Source: Anaerolinea sp.
GTDB taxonomy: Bacteria > Chloroflexota > Anaerolineae > Anaerolineales > Anaerolineaceae
NCBI GenBank assembly: GCA_013824385.1
Contig: PNNU01000001.1
Coordinates: forward strand, 1 to 35,673
Direction: 5' to 3'
Length of the DNA stretch: 35,673 nt
The translations under genes and the position numbers were made by a program. The notes beneath the pieces were generated by a model that did not search any database, was not told where the DNA came from, and saw only the letters and a program-made list of their open reading frames with translations. Position 1 is the stretch's first letter. Each line of letters starts with the position of its first letter. Shown in pieces: positions 24,728 to 32,631 of the stretch.

Positions 24728-25840
24728 ATGGAGATCATTCAAGTCAGCACCTCGCAAGAACTGAAAGCATTTATTAATCTTCCTTATGAACTGTATCGCA
24801 ATGACCCAGTCTGGGTGGCGCCCATGCGCTCGGAACAAGCCGGCCAATATGTGCCAGAAAAGAACCCCATGCTGCAGCACTGCACATACGCTCTATTCCT
24901 GGCCAAAAAAGATGGCAAAATTGCAGGCCGCATTTCTGCCTTTGTAGACCGCCTGGCTGTGGAGCACTGGAAGCAGCCTGTAGGCCTTTTCGGCTCGTTT
25001 GAGAGCAGCAACGACCCTGAGGTCGCCAATGCCCTTTTAAACGCAGCCAGGGGTTGGCTGAAGCAAAAGGGGATGACCAGCATGCGAGGTCCGTGGAGTT
25101 TTGCTTCACAGGAGTGGGGACTTGTGGTTGAAGGGTTTGAACCTTCCCCCGTGATCATGGCGCCTTACAATCCGCCCTACTATAACGACCTGCTTACTGG
25201 TTTCGGCCTGCAGAAAGCGGAAGACTTGATGGTATACGTGATTGACGCCAGCGAGGGTTACACCTTCCCTGAACGTTATCTCACCCTGACGGATATTGTC
25301 AAAAAACGTTACGGCGTCAGCGTCCGCGAATTGGATATGCATCACATCGAGCGGGATGTGGTTACCATTCTGGAGATGGCGAATGTCTCCATTTCTGATA
25401 ACTGGGGGTTTTACCCGGTCACCAGAGATGAAGCCAAGACCATGGCGCGGGATTTGAAGCAAATCGTCAACCCCAAAGGTGTACTGATTGCAGAGACGCA
25501 AGACGGCAAACCCATAGGGTTTGCCATGACTCTGCCGGATGTAAACAAGATCATCAAAGGCCTGGACGGCCGTTTGCTGCCTTTTGGCTGGTTGAAATTG
25601 CTCAACGGGCTGCCCAAACTGCACCAGTTCCGAATGTGGGCGTTGGGGGTCATCCCTGAATATCAGGGCAAGGCGATTGATACTCTGCTTTACCGTGCAA
25701 CCTATGAAAACCTGTTTACAGATGATATCCGCCTGGAGATCAACTATATTCTGGAAGATAACGACCGAATGAACAATGCAGTCTATAAATTGGGAGTGAA
25801 GAACTTGCGGCGTTACCGGGTGTATGAGCTGCCCATGTAG
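24728..25840 (+). CDS. GNAT-like acyltransferase, YghO-type
   Basis: 370 residues. The first part (SQELKAFINLPYELYRNDPVWVAPMRSEQAGQYVPEKNP) and the C-terminal block (PEYQGKAIDTLLYRATYENL ... DRMNNAVYKLGVKNLRRYRVYELPM) are typical of a conserved bacterial GNAT-superfamily group of unknown substrate. The middle RGPWSFASQEWGLVVEGFEPSPVIMAPYNPPYY is a hallmark of the group. The role is unproven. GGAG is seven bases before the ATG. The stop lies inside a short tandem repeat. Confidence 0.75.
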   Translation: MEIIQVSTSQELKAFINLPYELYRNDPVWVAPMRSEQAGQYVPEKNPMLQHCTYALFLAKKDGKIAGRISAFVDRLAVEHWKQPVGLFGSFESSNDPEVANALLNAARGWLKQKGMTSMRGPWSFASQEWGLVVEGFEPSPVIMAPYNPPYYNDLLTGFGLQKAEDLMVYVIDASEGYTFPERYLTLTDIVKKRYGVSVRELDMHHIERDVVTILEMANVSISDNWGFYPVTRDEAKTMARDLKQIVNPKGVLIAETQDGKPIGFAMTLPDVNKIIKGLDGRLLPFGWLKLLNGLPKLHQFRMWALGVIPEYQGKAIDTLLYRATYENLFTDDIRLEINYILEDNDRMNNAVYKLGVKNLRRYRVYELPM

Positions 25841-25868
25841 CGGGCACGGTGTGCCCATGTAGCGGGCA
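25831..25868. repeat. Short tandem repeat over the stop codon of the GNAT-like gene
   Basis: GCCCATGTAGCGGGCA occurs at 25831-25846 and again at 25853-25868, a 22-bp period. Each copy has GCCC/GGGC complementarity, so alternative hairpins can form. The first copy contains the TAG stop. Confidence 0.75.
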
Positions 25869-25872
25869 TATC

Positions 25873-25901
25873 TTGACTTCGTATGGTGAAATGTCTATAC
25901 T
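25873..25901 (+). promoter_or_regulatory. Promoter of the small helical protein gene
   Basis: TTGACT (25873-25878), 17-bp spacer, TATACT (25896-25901), predicting a start near 25908 and a leader of about 100 bases before the ATG at 26012. Confidence 0.65.
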
Positions 25902-25907
25902 GAAAAT

Positions 25908-25992
25908 GACGAAGATCATCATTGACAGCTCAATTCATACCATAAATCAGAAGACGCTTCAGGGCTGTCCGTGTTGAACGGGCAGCTTTTTT
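25908..25992 (+). ncRNA. Attenuator leader or short RNA ending in an intrinsic terminator
   Basis: The predicted transcript reaches a hairpin, GCTGTCCGT (25964-25972) with ACGGGCAGC (25978-25986), containing one G-U pair, followed at once by six Ts (25987-25992). The gene's ribosome site follows at 26000. GACAGC at 25924-25929 is complementary to the left arm (25964-25969) and could form an antiterminator. Either the downstream gene is attenuated or this is a separate ~85-nt RNA; no known riboswitch class is recognised. Confidence 0.5.
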
Positions 25993-26011
25993 GTCTCATA
26001 AGGAGGATGCG

Positions 26012-26209
26012 ATGATACACCTGGAACTTGATGAGGAAGAAACAGCAATACTTCAGCAAACGTTAGAAGATTGCCTGTCAGATCTGCGCGGCGAGATATC
26101 AGACACACACAGCCTTGATTACAAGGCGATGCTGAAAAGTAAAAAGGTCTTACTGATAAAAATCCAAGACGCGCTTATTGAGTCCAAACTGCAACCAGCT
26201 ATCGAGTAA
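26012..26209 (+). CDS. Small helical protein of unknown function
   Basis: 65 residues, acidic and predicted to be two helices: HLELDEEETAILQQTLEDCLSDLRGEI and YKAMLKSKKVLLIKIQDAL. Similar short proteins starting with an ELxxEE segment are common in bacteria and uncharacterised. The start at 26012 is set by AAGGAGG (26000-26006) five bases upstream; a longer frame from 25991 would begin inside the terminator T-run. Expression may depend on read-through of the leader terminator. Confidence 0.72.
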   Translation: MIHLELDEEETAILQQTLEDCLSDLRGEISDTHSLDYKAMLKSKKVLLIKIQDALIESKLQPAIE

Positions 26210-26254
26210 AGACCGAGTCAGGCAGTGCTCGTGAGAATGCCATTTAAACGAATC

Positions 26255-26275
26255 GGGCATGCCATTCGCATGCCC
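26255..26275. terminator. Hairpin between convergent genes
   Basis: GGGCATGC (26255-26262) pairs with GCATGCCC (26268-26275) over a 5-base loop. It lies between the small helical gene and the end of the peptide-transport operon. No T-run follows on either strand, so terminator function is only possible. Confidence 0.4.
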
Positions 26276-26307
26276 TGAAAGTAAACAATTGATATTTTGG
26301 GATTAAT

Positions 26308-27237
26308 CTATGCTGATCTTGAGCGGGTTAATCTTGGATCTAATGCATCTCGCAGACCGTCGCCGAGGAGGTTGAAAGCAAGAACGGTCAGCATAATGGC
26401 AATACCCGGAAAGATCACCAGATGTGGCGCGCTGAAGATACTGTTCTTTTCTTCACCCAGCATCAAACCCCACTCAGGACGGGGAGGTTCCGCGCCAAGC
26501 CCAAGGAAGGACAAAGCGGCTGCATCTAAAATGGCAGTGGCAATACCAAGGGTACCTTGAACGATCAGGGGAGTAATGGCGTTGGGCAGGATGCGTCTGA
26601 AGAGGATATGCATCGATGATCCGCCCAGGGCTTTGGACGCCTGAACATATTCCAGCTCTTTCACAGACAATACTGTCGAACGTACCAATCGCGCAAAGCG
26701 CGGAATGGACACAATACCGATCGCCAGCAGGGCGTTAATCAGACCCGTCCCCAATACAGAAACAATGGCGATAGCCAATAGCAAACTTGGAAATGCCATC
26801 AGCACATCCATCGTACGCATTATTAAATTATCCAACCAGCCACCGACAAAACCTGCGATTGAGCCAATAAACACGCCAATTATGATGGCAAAGCTCATTG
26901 TGATTAGCCCAACTTGAAGGGATAATCGGGAACCGTAAATAACACGAGAAAACAAATCGCGACTATTTCCATCGATGCCAAATAAATGTTCAGGTTGGTC
27001 TTTTGGGCACCCCAACAAATGTACACAGGGCGGTGATCTTCGTTTCTCTTGTTTTAAAAGTATAGTGGGATCGTATGGGGCAATCAGGGGAGCAAATATT
27101 GCAACCAGAATTAATATACTTAGAATAATGATCCCTGCTCTGGCTGAGGAATGGTGAAATAAATGCCTGAGGACTTCGCGAGTCGGTGACTTGCGGTTAC
27201 TTGACTGATCTGATTCTAATAACGAAGTGTTTTCCAT
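26308..27237 (-). CDS. Peptide ABC transporter permease, DppC/OppC type
   Basis: 309 residues, last gene of the peptide-import operon. The N-terminal cytosolic stretch and first helix are followed by a ~50-residue loop containing HLLGCPKDQPEHLFGIDGNSRDLFSRVIYGSR, the usual DppC feature (GTDxxGRDxxSRxxxG). Five more helices and the coupling sequence EYVQASKALGGSSMHILFRRILPNAITPLIV complete the BPD-transporter domain. The gap to the DppB gene is only 12 bp and AAGGTG precedes the ATG. It forms the membrane channel with DppB. Confidence 0.93.
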   Translation of the reverse strand: MENTSLLESDQSSNRKSPTREVLRHLFHHSSARAGIIILSILILVAIFAPLIAPYDPTILLKQEKRRSPPCVHLLGCPKDQPEHLFGIDGNSRDLFSRVIYGSRLSLQVGLITMSFAIIIGVFIGSIAGFVGGWLDNLIMRTMDVLMAFPSLLLAIAIVSVLGTGLINALLAIGIVSIPRFARLVRSTVLSVKELEYVQASKALGGSSMHILFRRILPNAITPLIVQGTLGIATAILDAAALSFLGLGAEPPRPEWGLMLGEEKNSIFSAPHLVIFPGIAIMLTVLAFNLLGDGLRDALDPRLTRSRSA

Positions 27238-27249
27238 GACATTTTCACC

Positions 27250-28326
27250 TTATTCAATACGGATGCGAGGATCAAGATACGCATATGACAAGTCAACAAT
27301 GAGGTTAACCAATACGAAAATTAGGGCGATGACAATTGTAAAACCTTGAACCACCGGATAATCTCGAGCAAGAATCGCTCCGACTAATCCAGTTCCAAAA
27401 CCGGGTAAAGAGAATACGGTTTCGGTAAGAACAGCGCCTGAGAGTAAACTTCCAGTTTCAATACCAATAATCGTTACAATTGGAATCATCGCATTACGCA
27501 TTGCATGTTTAGTGATAACTTTACGTTCGATCAATCCCTTTGCGCGTGCAGTTCGTACATAATCCAAACCTAATACTTCCAGTAAACTTGACCGTGTCAT
27601 ACGGGCTATGATCGACATTGGAATTGTGCCAACGGCGACGGCTGGTAAGATCAAGTGTTTTAACGAGTCCCAAAAAATAGTCCAATTACCTGTGATGATG
27701 CAGTTGATCAATACGGAATTAGACATCATTTCCACTAAAAACTTCTTCATTCCTGTCAAATCAGTTAATCCCCAATAGATAGACAAGTCTTGCAAAGCGA
27801 ATCCTGCAGTAAACCTGCCTGAAGGGGGAAGAACAAAAGGAGTGCCTTTTAAAAGCAACGCAAAAACATAGGCGAGTAACAAACCCAACCAAAACACAGG
27901 CATTGACACACCTATATTCGCAATAATCATCGTGATAGTATCAATAAAAGAATTTCGTTTAATCGCAGAAATAACACCTAACAAAACCCCAATACTTGTT
28001 GAAAAAGCCATTGCAAGAAAGGTTAATTCCATGGTTAATGGAAGTCTTTCTGCAATCATATCAGTTACAGGTCGGGACCATTTAATTGAATCACCGAAAT
28101 CACCTTGGGTAAGATTACCAAGATACCGGCCAAATTGAACAAAGAGATTGTCATTTAGACCGTATCGTTCCATAAAGGCTTCACATCTTTCAGGTGTAGA
28201 CCTCTCTCCTAACATCGCCACGCATGGATCGCCAGGAATCAAACGAACGATCATAAAGGTTATGAGAACAACACCTAACAAAACGGGTATTAATAATAGC
28301 AAACGTCGGCCGATGAATTGAAGCAT
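27250..28326 (-). CDS. Peptide ABC transporter permease, DppB/OppB type
   Basis: 358 residues with six membrane segments. It begins MLQFIGRRLLLLIPVLLGVVLITF, the standard DppB first helix. RYGLNDNLFVQFGRYLGNLTQGDFGDS is the conserved periplasmic start. The coupling motif is DYVRTARAKGLIERKVITKHAMRNAMIPIVTIIG. It is slightly longer than average because of an extra loop around 165-205 (LLKGTPFVLPPSGRFTAGFALQ to the GMKKFLVEMMSNS part), which is common in relatives. A strong hairpin lies upstream, between it and the binding-protein gene. Confidence 0.93.
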   Translation of the reverse strand: MLQFIGRRLLLLIPVLLGVVLITFMIVRLIPGDPCVAMLGERSTPERCEAFMERYGLNDNLFVQFGRYLGNLTQGDFGDSIKWSRPVTDMIAERLPLTMELTFLAMAFSTSIGVLLGVISAIKRNSFIDTITMIIANIGVSMPVFWLGLLLAYVFALLLKGTPFVLPPSGRFTAGFALQDLSIYWGLTDLTGMKKFLVEMMSNSVLINCIITGNWTIFWDSLKHLILPAVAVGTIPMSIIARMTRSSLLEVLGLDYVRTARAKGLIERKVITKHAMRNAMIPIVTIIGIETGSLLSGAVLTETVFSLPGFGTGLVGAILARDYPVVQGFTIVIALIFVLVNLIVDLSYAYLDPRIRIE

Positions 28327-28350
28327 ATTTTGTCTCTCAGGTAATATTTT

Positions 28351-28377
28351 GGATGGGGTTGTTGATCAACCCCATCC
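28351..28377 (-). terminator. Intercistronic hairpin after the binding-protein gene
   Basis: GGATGGGGTTG (28351-28361) pairs with CAACCCCATCC (28367-28377) over a 5-base loop, 24 bp past the stop of the binding-protein gene. There is no T-run on the minus strand. It probably stabilises the upstream mRNA or partly reduces transcription into the permease genes, giving more binding protein than channel. Confidence 0.6.
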
Positions 28378-28401
28378 ATATTTATTGGACTTAAGAATCG
28401 A

Positions 28402-30129
28402 TTAAGGAACTGAGTATCCTGCTTGTGTAAGAGCTTCTTTGGCTTTAGCTTGATCGAAATCATACCAAGGGATATCTTTACTGGCGCCAGGATAAACAAA
28501 GGCCGGGACAAAGTTAATTGCAACACTTGATCCAGCTGCATAATATTGATCTACGATACGTTGACGATCAATAGCGTATGAGATGGCTTTACGAACTTCA
28601 AGATTATCAAACGGTGCAATATTGTTGTTCAAACCAATGTAGAAGATATTGAAACCGTCACGGGGATAAATCGCGAGGTTTGAATCGGCTTCAATGGTTG
28701 CCACATCATCAGGACCTGGATTGTCAATACCATTGACAGTGCCTGCCTGAAGTTCGAGCAGACGTTGGGCAGATTGTTCAGACCAGCGGAAGATCAGGTT
28801 CTTGGTCAAAGCTTTATCACCCCAATAATTGGGATTGGCTTCGAATACAACACTGTCGCCGCGGTTCCAAGCTTTTACGGTGTAGGGGCCAGTTCCATTG
28901 GGTGCAACGCTCATCTTCATGGAATCGCCATTGTTGGCATCCAAGAAATCTTTATCTTGGATGTTGAAGGATGAGAAAGCAACCTTGGAAGGGAAGGCGG
29001 GATCTGGGGCGCAAAGAGTGAATTTCACAGTCTTGGCATCCACGGCTTCGATGGATTTGAATTCGCCACCATAAGAGCAGTCAGGGGCGCTCATGGAGAG
29101 CAAACCATCGGTATCAACTAACTTAACGTCAGATGATTCATTGTTAATCGTGCTACCAAAGAAACCGCCCATGTAATAGAACTCAGCAGTTCGTCCAACG
29201 TGATTGGGGCTCTTGGCATCCCATTGTGCAACAAAAGTTGCAACAACATCATTAGCGTCAAAATCGGCGCCATTGTGGAATTTGACACCTTGTCTCAGGT
29301 TGAAGGTGTATTCGGTCAGATCTGCATTGGTAGCATAACTTTCAGCAAGTGCAGGAATGACGTCGGTACCACCCACGCTAAAAGCGAGCAGGGATTCGTA
29401 AACTTGCTCACAAGCGCGAAGGGTTTCGCCATCAGATTCATCACCACACCACAGAGAAGCAGGTTCTCCGTTCTGCATCCAGACAAATTGGTCAGTGCCG
29501 TTTGAAACAACGCTGAACACTTCGTTCCCAAGGGGGCTGGAATGAGCGCCTTCGACATTGGCTTGATATGCTGTTGAGGAACCACCATGTGCAACAGGAA
29601 TCATGACGACATTATCTTTGAGTAATTGGTTTACAGCGTCATAATGGGTCTGTCGTTCGGCGGGGTCTGATAGTTGGGCTGCAGCAGAAATTTCAGACAA
29701 TAATGCGGGGTCCATGGTGCCAAATTGTTTGCTTTCGGCATTGAAATGGACGTCGTAGAAGTTGGTTGCATCAGGGTAGTCTGCATTCCATCCCAGAAGG
29801 TAAAAGCCCTCATTACCGGCATTTGCGGAATCTACAAAAGCTGCGGATTCTTTTTCTTCAAGGGTTACTTCAATGCCTACCTCTTTCAATTGAGCCTGAA
29901 TTTCTTGGGCTACTTTATCAGGATAAGGCAGGTAAGCGCGATCCACCACTCTGAAAGACAGGGTAATCTTGAGTGGGTTGTCAACAATAGGTGCCGCGGT
30001 TGTTGCGACAACAGGGGCTTCAGTGGCAGGTGCCTCTGTAGCCACAGGGGTCGCTTTAGCGCAAGCTGCGAGCACCATGGTGACAATAATCAAAGTGCTA
30101 AATATTACAAATAACTGACTTCTTTTCAT
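28402..30129 (-). CDS. Peptide-binding lipoprotein (SBP family 5) with an apparently permuted domain order
   Basis: 575 residues. The signal peptide has a lipobox LAAC (Cys23), then a TEAP/VATTAAP linker to ~50. Residues 53-210 (LSFRVVDRAYLPYPDKVAQEIQAQLKEVGIEV; LLGWNADYPDATNF; DPAERQTHYDAVNQLLKDNVVMIPVAHG) look like the part that normally ends such proteins. The usual mature N-terminus starts only at ~213 (DQFVWMQNGEP; CEQVYESLLAF; ALAESYATNADLTEYTFNLRQGVKFHNG). The protein then stops after FDQAKAKEALTQAGY, which normally leads into the segment found at 53. I chose ATG 30129 because GGAGGAG is just upstream; earlier starts would bury the signal peptide. It captures peptides for DppBCDF. Confidence 0.85.
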   Translation of the reverse strand: MKRSQLFVIFSTLIIVTMVLAACAKATPVATEAPATEAPVVATTAAPIVDNPLKITLSFRVVDRAYLPYPDKVAQEIQAQLKEVGIEVTLEEKESAAFVDSANAGNEGFYLLGWNADYPDATNFYDVHFNAESKQFGTMDPALLSEISAAAQLSDPAERQTHYDAVNQLLKDNVVMIPVAHGGSSTAYQANVEGAHSSPLGNEVFSVVSNGTDQFVWMQNGEPASLWCGDESDGETLRACEQVYESLLAFSVGGTDVIPALAESYATNADLTEYTFNLRQGVKFHNGADFDANDVVATFVAQWDAKSPNHVGRTAEFYYMGGFFGSTINNESSDVKLVDTDGLLSMSAPDCSYGGEFKSIEAVDAKTVKFTLCAPDPAFPSKVAFSSFNIQDKDFLDANNGDSMKMSVAPNGTGPYTVKAWNRGDSVVFEANPNYWGDKALTKNLIFRWSEQSAQRLLELQAGTVNGIDNPGPDDVATIEADSNLAIYPRDGFNIFYIGLNNNIAPFDNLEVRKAISYAIDRQRIVDQYYAAGSSVAINFVPAFVYPGASKDIPWYDFDQAKAKEALTQAGYSVP

Positions 30130-30247
30130 ATTCTCCTCCATCAAAATTGAACGTTTAATGAGCTTCTTGTTTGAAACCCAACTCATCCATATTAGTCTGA
30201 TCTAAACACCACCTCCTTTTCGAAATATCACTAAAATGCAAAAACAA

Positions 30248-31243
30248 TTAAACGCGCCAACAAGCTACGAAATGATCATGATTCTTTTCCACAAAGGGAG
30301 GTTCCTTAACAGAACACTCCTCCACGGCGATTGGACAACGCGGATGAAAACGGCAGCCTTTTGGCGGGTTGACCGGGCTGGGGACATCCCCTTTAAGAAT
30401 GGTTCGTTCTCGTCTCAGCTTTGGCTCCGAAACTGGAATTGCAGATAATAAGGCTTTGGTATATGGATGCATTGGATTCACGAAGAGATCTTCCCGACTG
30501 GTGAGTTCCACCAATTTGCCCAAGTACATCACGCCCACGCGGTCTGAAATATGTTCCACCACGCCCAGGTTATGCGCAATAAACAGATAAGTTAATCCCA
30601 GATCTTTTTGGAGGTCTTTAAGCAGGTTTAAGACCTGTGACTGAATGGATACATCCAATGCAGAAACAGGCTCATCACAAACAATGAACTGGGGATTCAA
30701 GGAAAGCGCACGGGCAATGCCAATTCTCTGTCTTTGGCCGCCAGAAAATTCGTGAGGGTATCGTTTGGCGTGATATTCTTCAAGGCCAACTTTTTTCAAG
30801 ATTTCAATGGCCATCGGGTAACGGTCTTTTCTGGAGCCGATATTATGAATATTAAAGCCTTCCATCACCGAATCTACGATTGGAACGCGTGGATCAAGAG
30901 AGGCGTATGGGTCTTGAAAAATGATCTGCATATTTTTGCGGATCTTTTTCAAATCATCGCCCTTCAAAGCTAAAACGTCTACGCCTTCAAATTCGACCGA
31001 GCCGCTTGTGGGTTCAATCAAACGCAGGATGGTTCTGCCAATGGTGGTTTTTCCGCAACCTGATTCACCCACCAACCCCAGAGTTTCACCTTTTTTAATT
31101 GTGAAACTGACGTTATCCACTGCCTGAACATGGGCTGTGACGCGTTGAATGACCCCGCTTTTTATAGGGAAGTATTTCTTTAGGTTTTTTACCTCAACCA
31201 GGGTTACCTTGTCTTTTGGCTGTGCAGTGCTTAATTCACTCAT
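30248..31243 (-). CDS. Peptide ABC transporter ATPase, DppF/OppF type
   Basis: 331 residues. Walker A is GESGCGKT (59-66), the Q-loop is [14 protein letters not shown], the signature is [15 protein letters not shown], Walker B is [14 protein letters not shown] and the H-loop is [11 protein letters not shown]. The C-terminal oligopeptide/dipeptide ABC segment has [16 protein letters not shown] with clustered cysteines. It pairs with the DppD-type ATPase 23 bp upstream. GAGGAATT precedes the ATG. Confidence 0.95.
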   Translation of the reverse strand: MSELSTAQPKDKVTLVEVKNLKKYFPIKSGVIQRVTAHVQAVDNVSFTIKKGETLGLVGESGCGKTTIGRTILRLIEPTSGSVEFEGVDVLALKGDDLKKIRKNMQIIFQDPYASLDPRVPIVDSVMEGFNIHNIGSRKDRYPMAIEILKKVGLEEYHAKRYPHEFSGGQRQRIGIARALSLNPQFIVCDEPVSALDVSIQSQVLNLLKDLQKDLGLTYLFIAHNLGVVEHISDRVGVMYLGKLVELTSREDLFVNPMHPYTKALLSAIPVSEPKLRRERTILKGDVPSPVNPPKGCRFHPRCPIAVEECSVKEPPFVEKNHDHFVACWRV

Positions 31244-31266
31244 AATTCCTCAATAATGATCGCCAT

Positions 31267-32301
31267 TTACAGCTTGATCGGCGCAGAATGTCCATCTGAA
31301 TCTTGATACAACCAGCAGCGAACGGTATGGCCTGGTTTGACTTCACATAAATCAGGATCTTTTTTGGTGCAAATCTCAAGCCCATATTTTTCACGCATTT
31401 GGCATCTGGGCGCAAAACGGCAGCCAACCGGTAAGTCGATCAAATTTGGCACCAATCCCGGGATGACTTCAAGACGATCAACAATTTTGCCCAAGACGGG
31501 TATTGAGCCGATCAAACCCTTGGTGTAGGGATGGAGCGGTTCAGCAAAAATGGGTTCAACATCCGTGTATTCCACAATTTGGCCGGTATACATTACGGCA
31601 ACCCTATCAGCCATTTCTGAGATCACACCCAGGTCATGGGTGATTAAGATCACGGCCGTGTTGGTTTTTTTGCGTAAGTCCCTGATCAGATCAAGGATCT
31701 GAGCCTGAATGGTCACATCGAGGGCAGTGGTGGGTTCATCCGCGATTAAAAGCTGCGGTGAGAGTGCCAAAGCCATGGCAATCATCACACGTTGGGCTTG
31801 ACCACCTGAGAGCTCGTGCGGATAAGCCAGAGCACGCCGCCCCGGGTCAGGAATGCCTACCTGGGTAAGCAGGTCAACAGCTTTATCCCAGGCTTCTTTA
31901 TGCTTCATACCTTTGTGAATTTGTAAAACTTCAGCCACCTGATCGCCTACCCTGAAAACCGGGTTCAAGCTGGATTGAGGCTGTTGGAAGATCATCGAAA
32001 CACGATCTCCACGGATTTTGACCATTTCATCTTCTGAAAGGTCAAGTAGAGATTTTCCATCAAAAATGATTTTACCGCCGGTTATTTTGCCTGGAGCACT
32101 TACGAGGCGCATGATGGTAAGACTGGTCACGCTTTTGCCGCATCCTGATTCACCCACAAGACCCAGCACTTCACCTGGTTTTACTGAAAAATCAACTCCA
32201 TCAACGGCTTTAACGACACCATCTTCAGTATAAAAAAAAGTTTTTAAGCCTTGAACACTTAGCAGGGACCCTTCAGCAGGATCTTTTTTGACACTCTCCA
32301 T
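31267..32301 (-). CDS. Peptide ABC transporter ATPase, DppD/OppD type
   Basis: 344 residues, first gene of the operon. Walker A is GESGCGKS (50-57), the signature LSGGQAQRVMIAMAL, Walker B LLIADEPTTALDVT and the H-loop VILITHDLGVI. The C-terminal region has RCQMREKYGLEICTKKDPDLCEVKPGHTVRCW, four cysteines in the pattern reported to hold an iron-sulfur cluster in some DppD/OppD proteins. The gene order D-F-A-B-C differs from the E. coli order A-B-C-D-F. GGAG lies eight bases before the ATG, and a ~215-base leader precedes it. Confidence 0.95.
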   Translation of the reverse strand: MESVKKDPAEGSLLSVQGLKTFFYTEDGVVKAVDGVDFSVKPGEVLGLVGESGCGKSVTSLTIMRLVSAPGKITGGKIIFDGKSLLDLSEDEMVKIRGDRVSMIFQQPQSSLNPVFRVGDQVAEVLQIHKGMKHKEAWDKAVDLLTQVGIPDPGRRALAYPHELSGGQAQRVMIAMALALSPQLLIADEPTTALDVTIQAQILDLIRDLRKKTNTAVILITHDLGVISEMADRVAVMYTGQIVEYTDVEPIFAEPLHPYTKGLIGSIPVLGKIVDRLEVIPGLVPNLIDLPVGCRFAPRCQMREKYGLEICTKKDPDLCEVKPGHTVRCWLYQDSDGHSAPIKL

Positions 32302-32473
32302 AAAGCTGCTCCGTTAAATTCGATTAATAGTTAATAGCGCTAACACGATGCAATGATCTGATGATTTCTGCGATGATCAAACAAAAAACGGATTAAGGTA
32401 GAAAATCTCAACAAGGAGAATGATTATTTAATTGAAAATCATCTAACTTCAAACGTTGGGCAAACAATAGAGA

Positions 32474-32506
32474 TAAAAAAATGCTGTTTGAGCTGCCAAC
32501 CAGCAT
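32474..32506 (-). terminator. Terminator-like hairpin in the leader of the peptide operon
   Basis: Read on the minus strand: ATGCTGGTTGG and its partner CTCAAACAGCAT form 6+4 bp with one mismatch and a 4-base loop, followed by TTTTTTT. The hairpin starts about ten bases after the predicted transcription start and ~180 bases before the first gene, so most transcripts might stop early unless it is relieved. Confidence 0.55.
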
Positions 32507-32523
32507 AATAGATTAATTAGTTT

Positions 32524-32552
32524 ATTATAGAAAGTATTTGTGCAAATTACAA
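32524..32552 (-). promoter_or_regulatory. Promoter of the peptide-transport operon
   Basis: On the minus strand TTGTAA (32547-32552), 17-bp spacer, TATAAT (32524-32529). The leader from ~32517 to the ATG at 32301 is long, contains the hairpin above and has no reading frame I would call a gene. Confidence 0.65.
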
Positions 32553-32580
32553 CCTTATTTACTACTGATTAAACTTAAAA

Positions 32581-32614
32581 AAACCACTCCAGACGGTCTT
32601 GTCTGGAGTGGTTT
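32581..32614 (-). terminator. Intrinsic terminator of the GIN-domain gene
   Basis: AAACCACTCCAGAC (32581-32594) is perfectly complementary to GTCTGGAGTGGTTT (32601-32614) over a 6-base loop. On the minus strand it runs into a TTTTTTT tract, 17 bases after the stop codon. Confidence 0.9.
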
Positions 32615-32631
32615 GATGGAGTTTGTTTGAT

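Noticed and set aside
25106..25858. Long minus-strand open frame of 250 codons
   Set aside because: It lies fully antisense to the well-supported GNAT-like gene, has no recognisable domain and has no ribosome site of note.
30130..30186. Longer N-terminus for the peptide-binding lipoprotein
   Set aside because: It would put 19 residues before a clear lipoprotein signal peptide, while GGAGGAG precisely precedes the ATG at 30129.
32302..32473. T-box or known riboswitch in the peptide-operon leader
   Set aside because: No T-box AGGGTGG-type sequence or other known aptamer core could be recognised.
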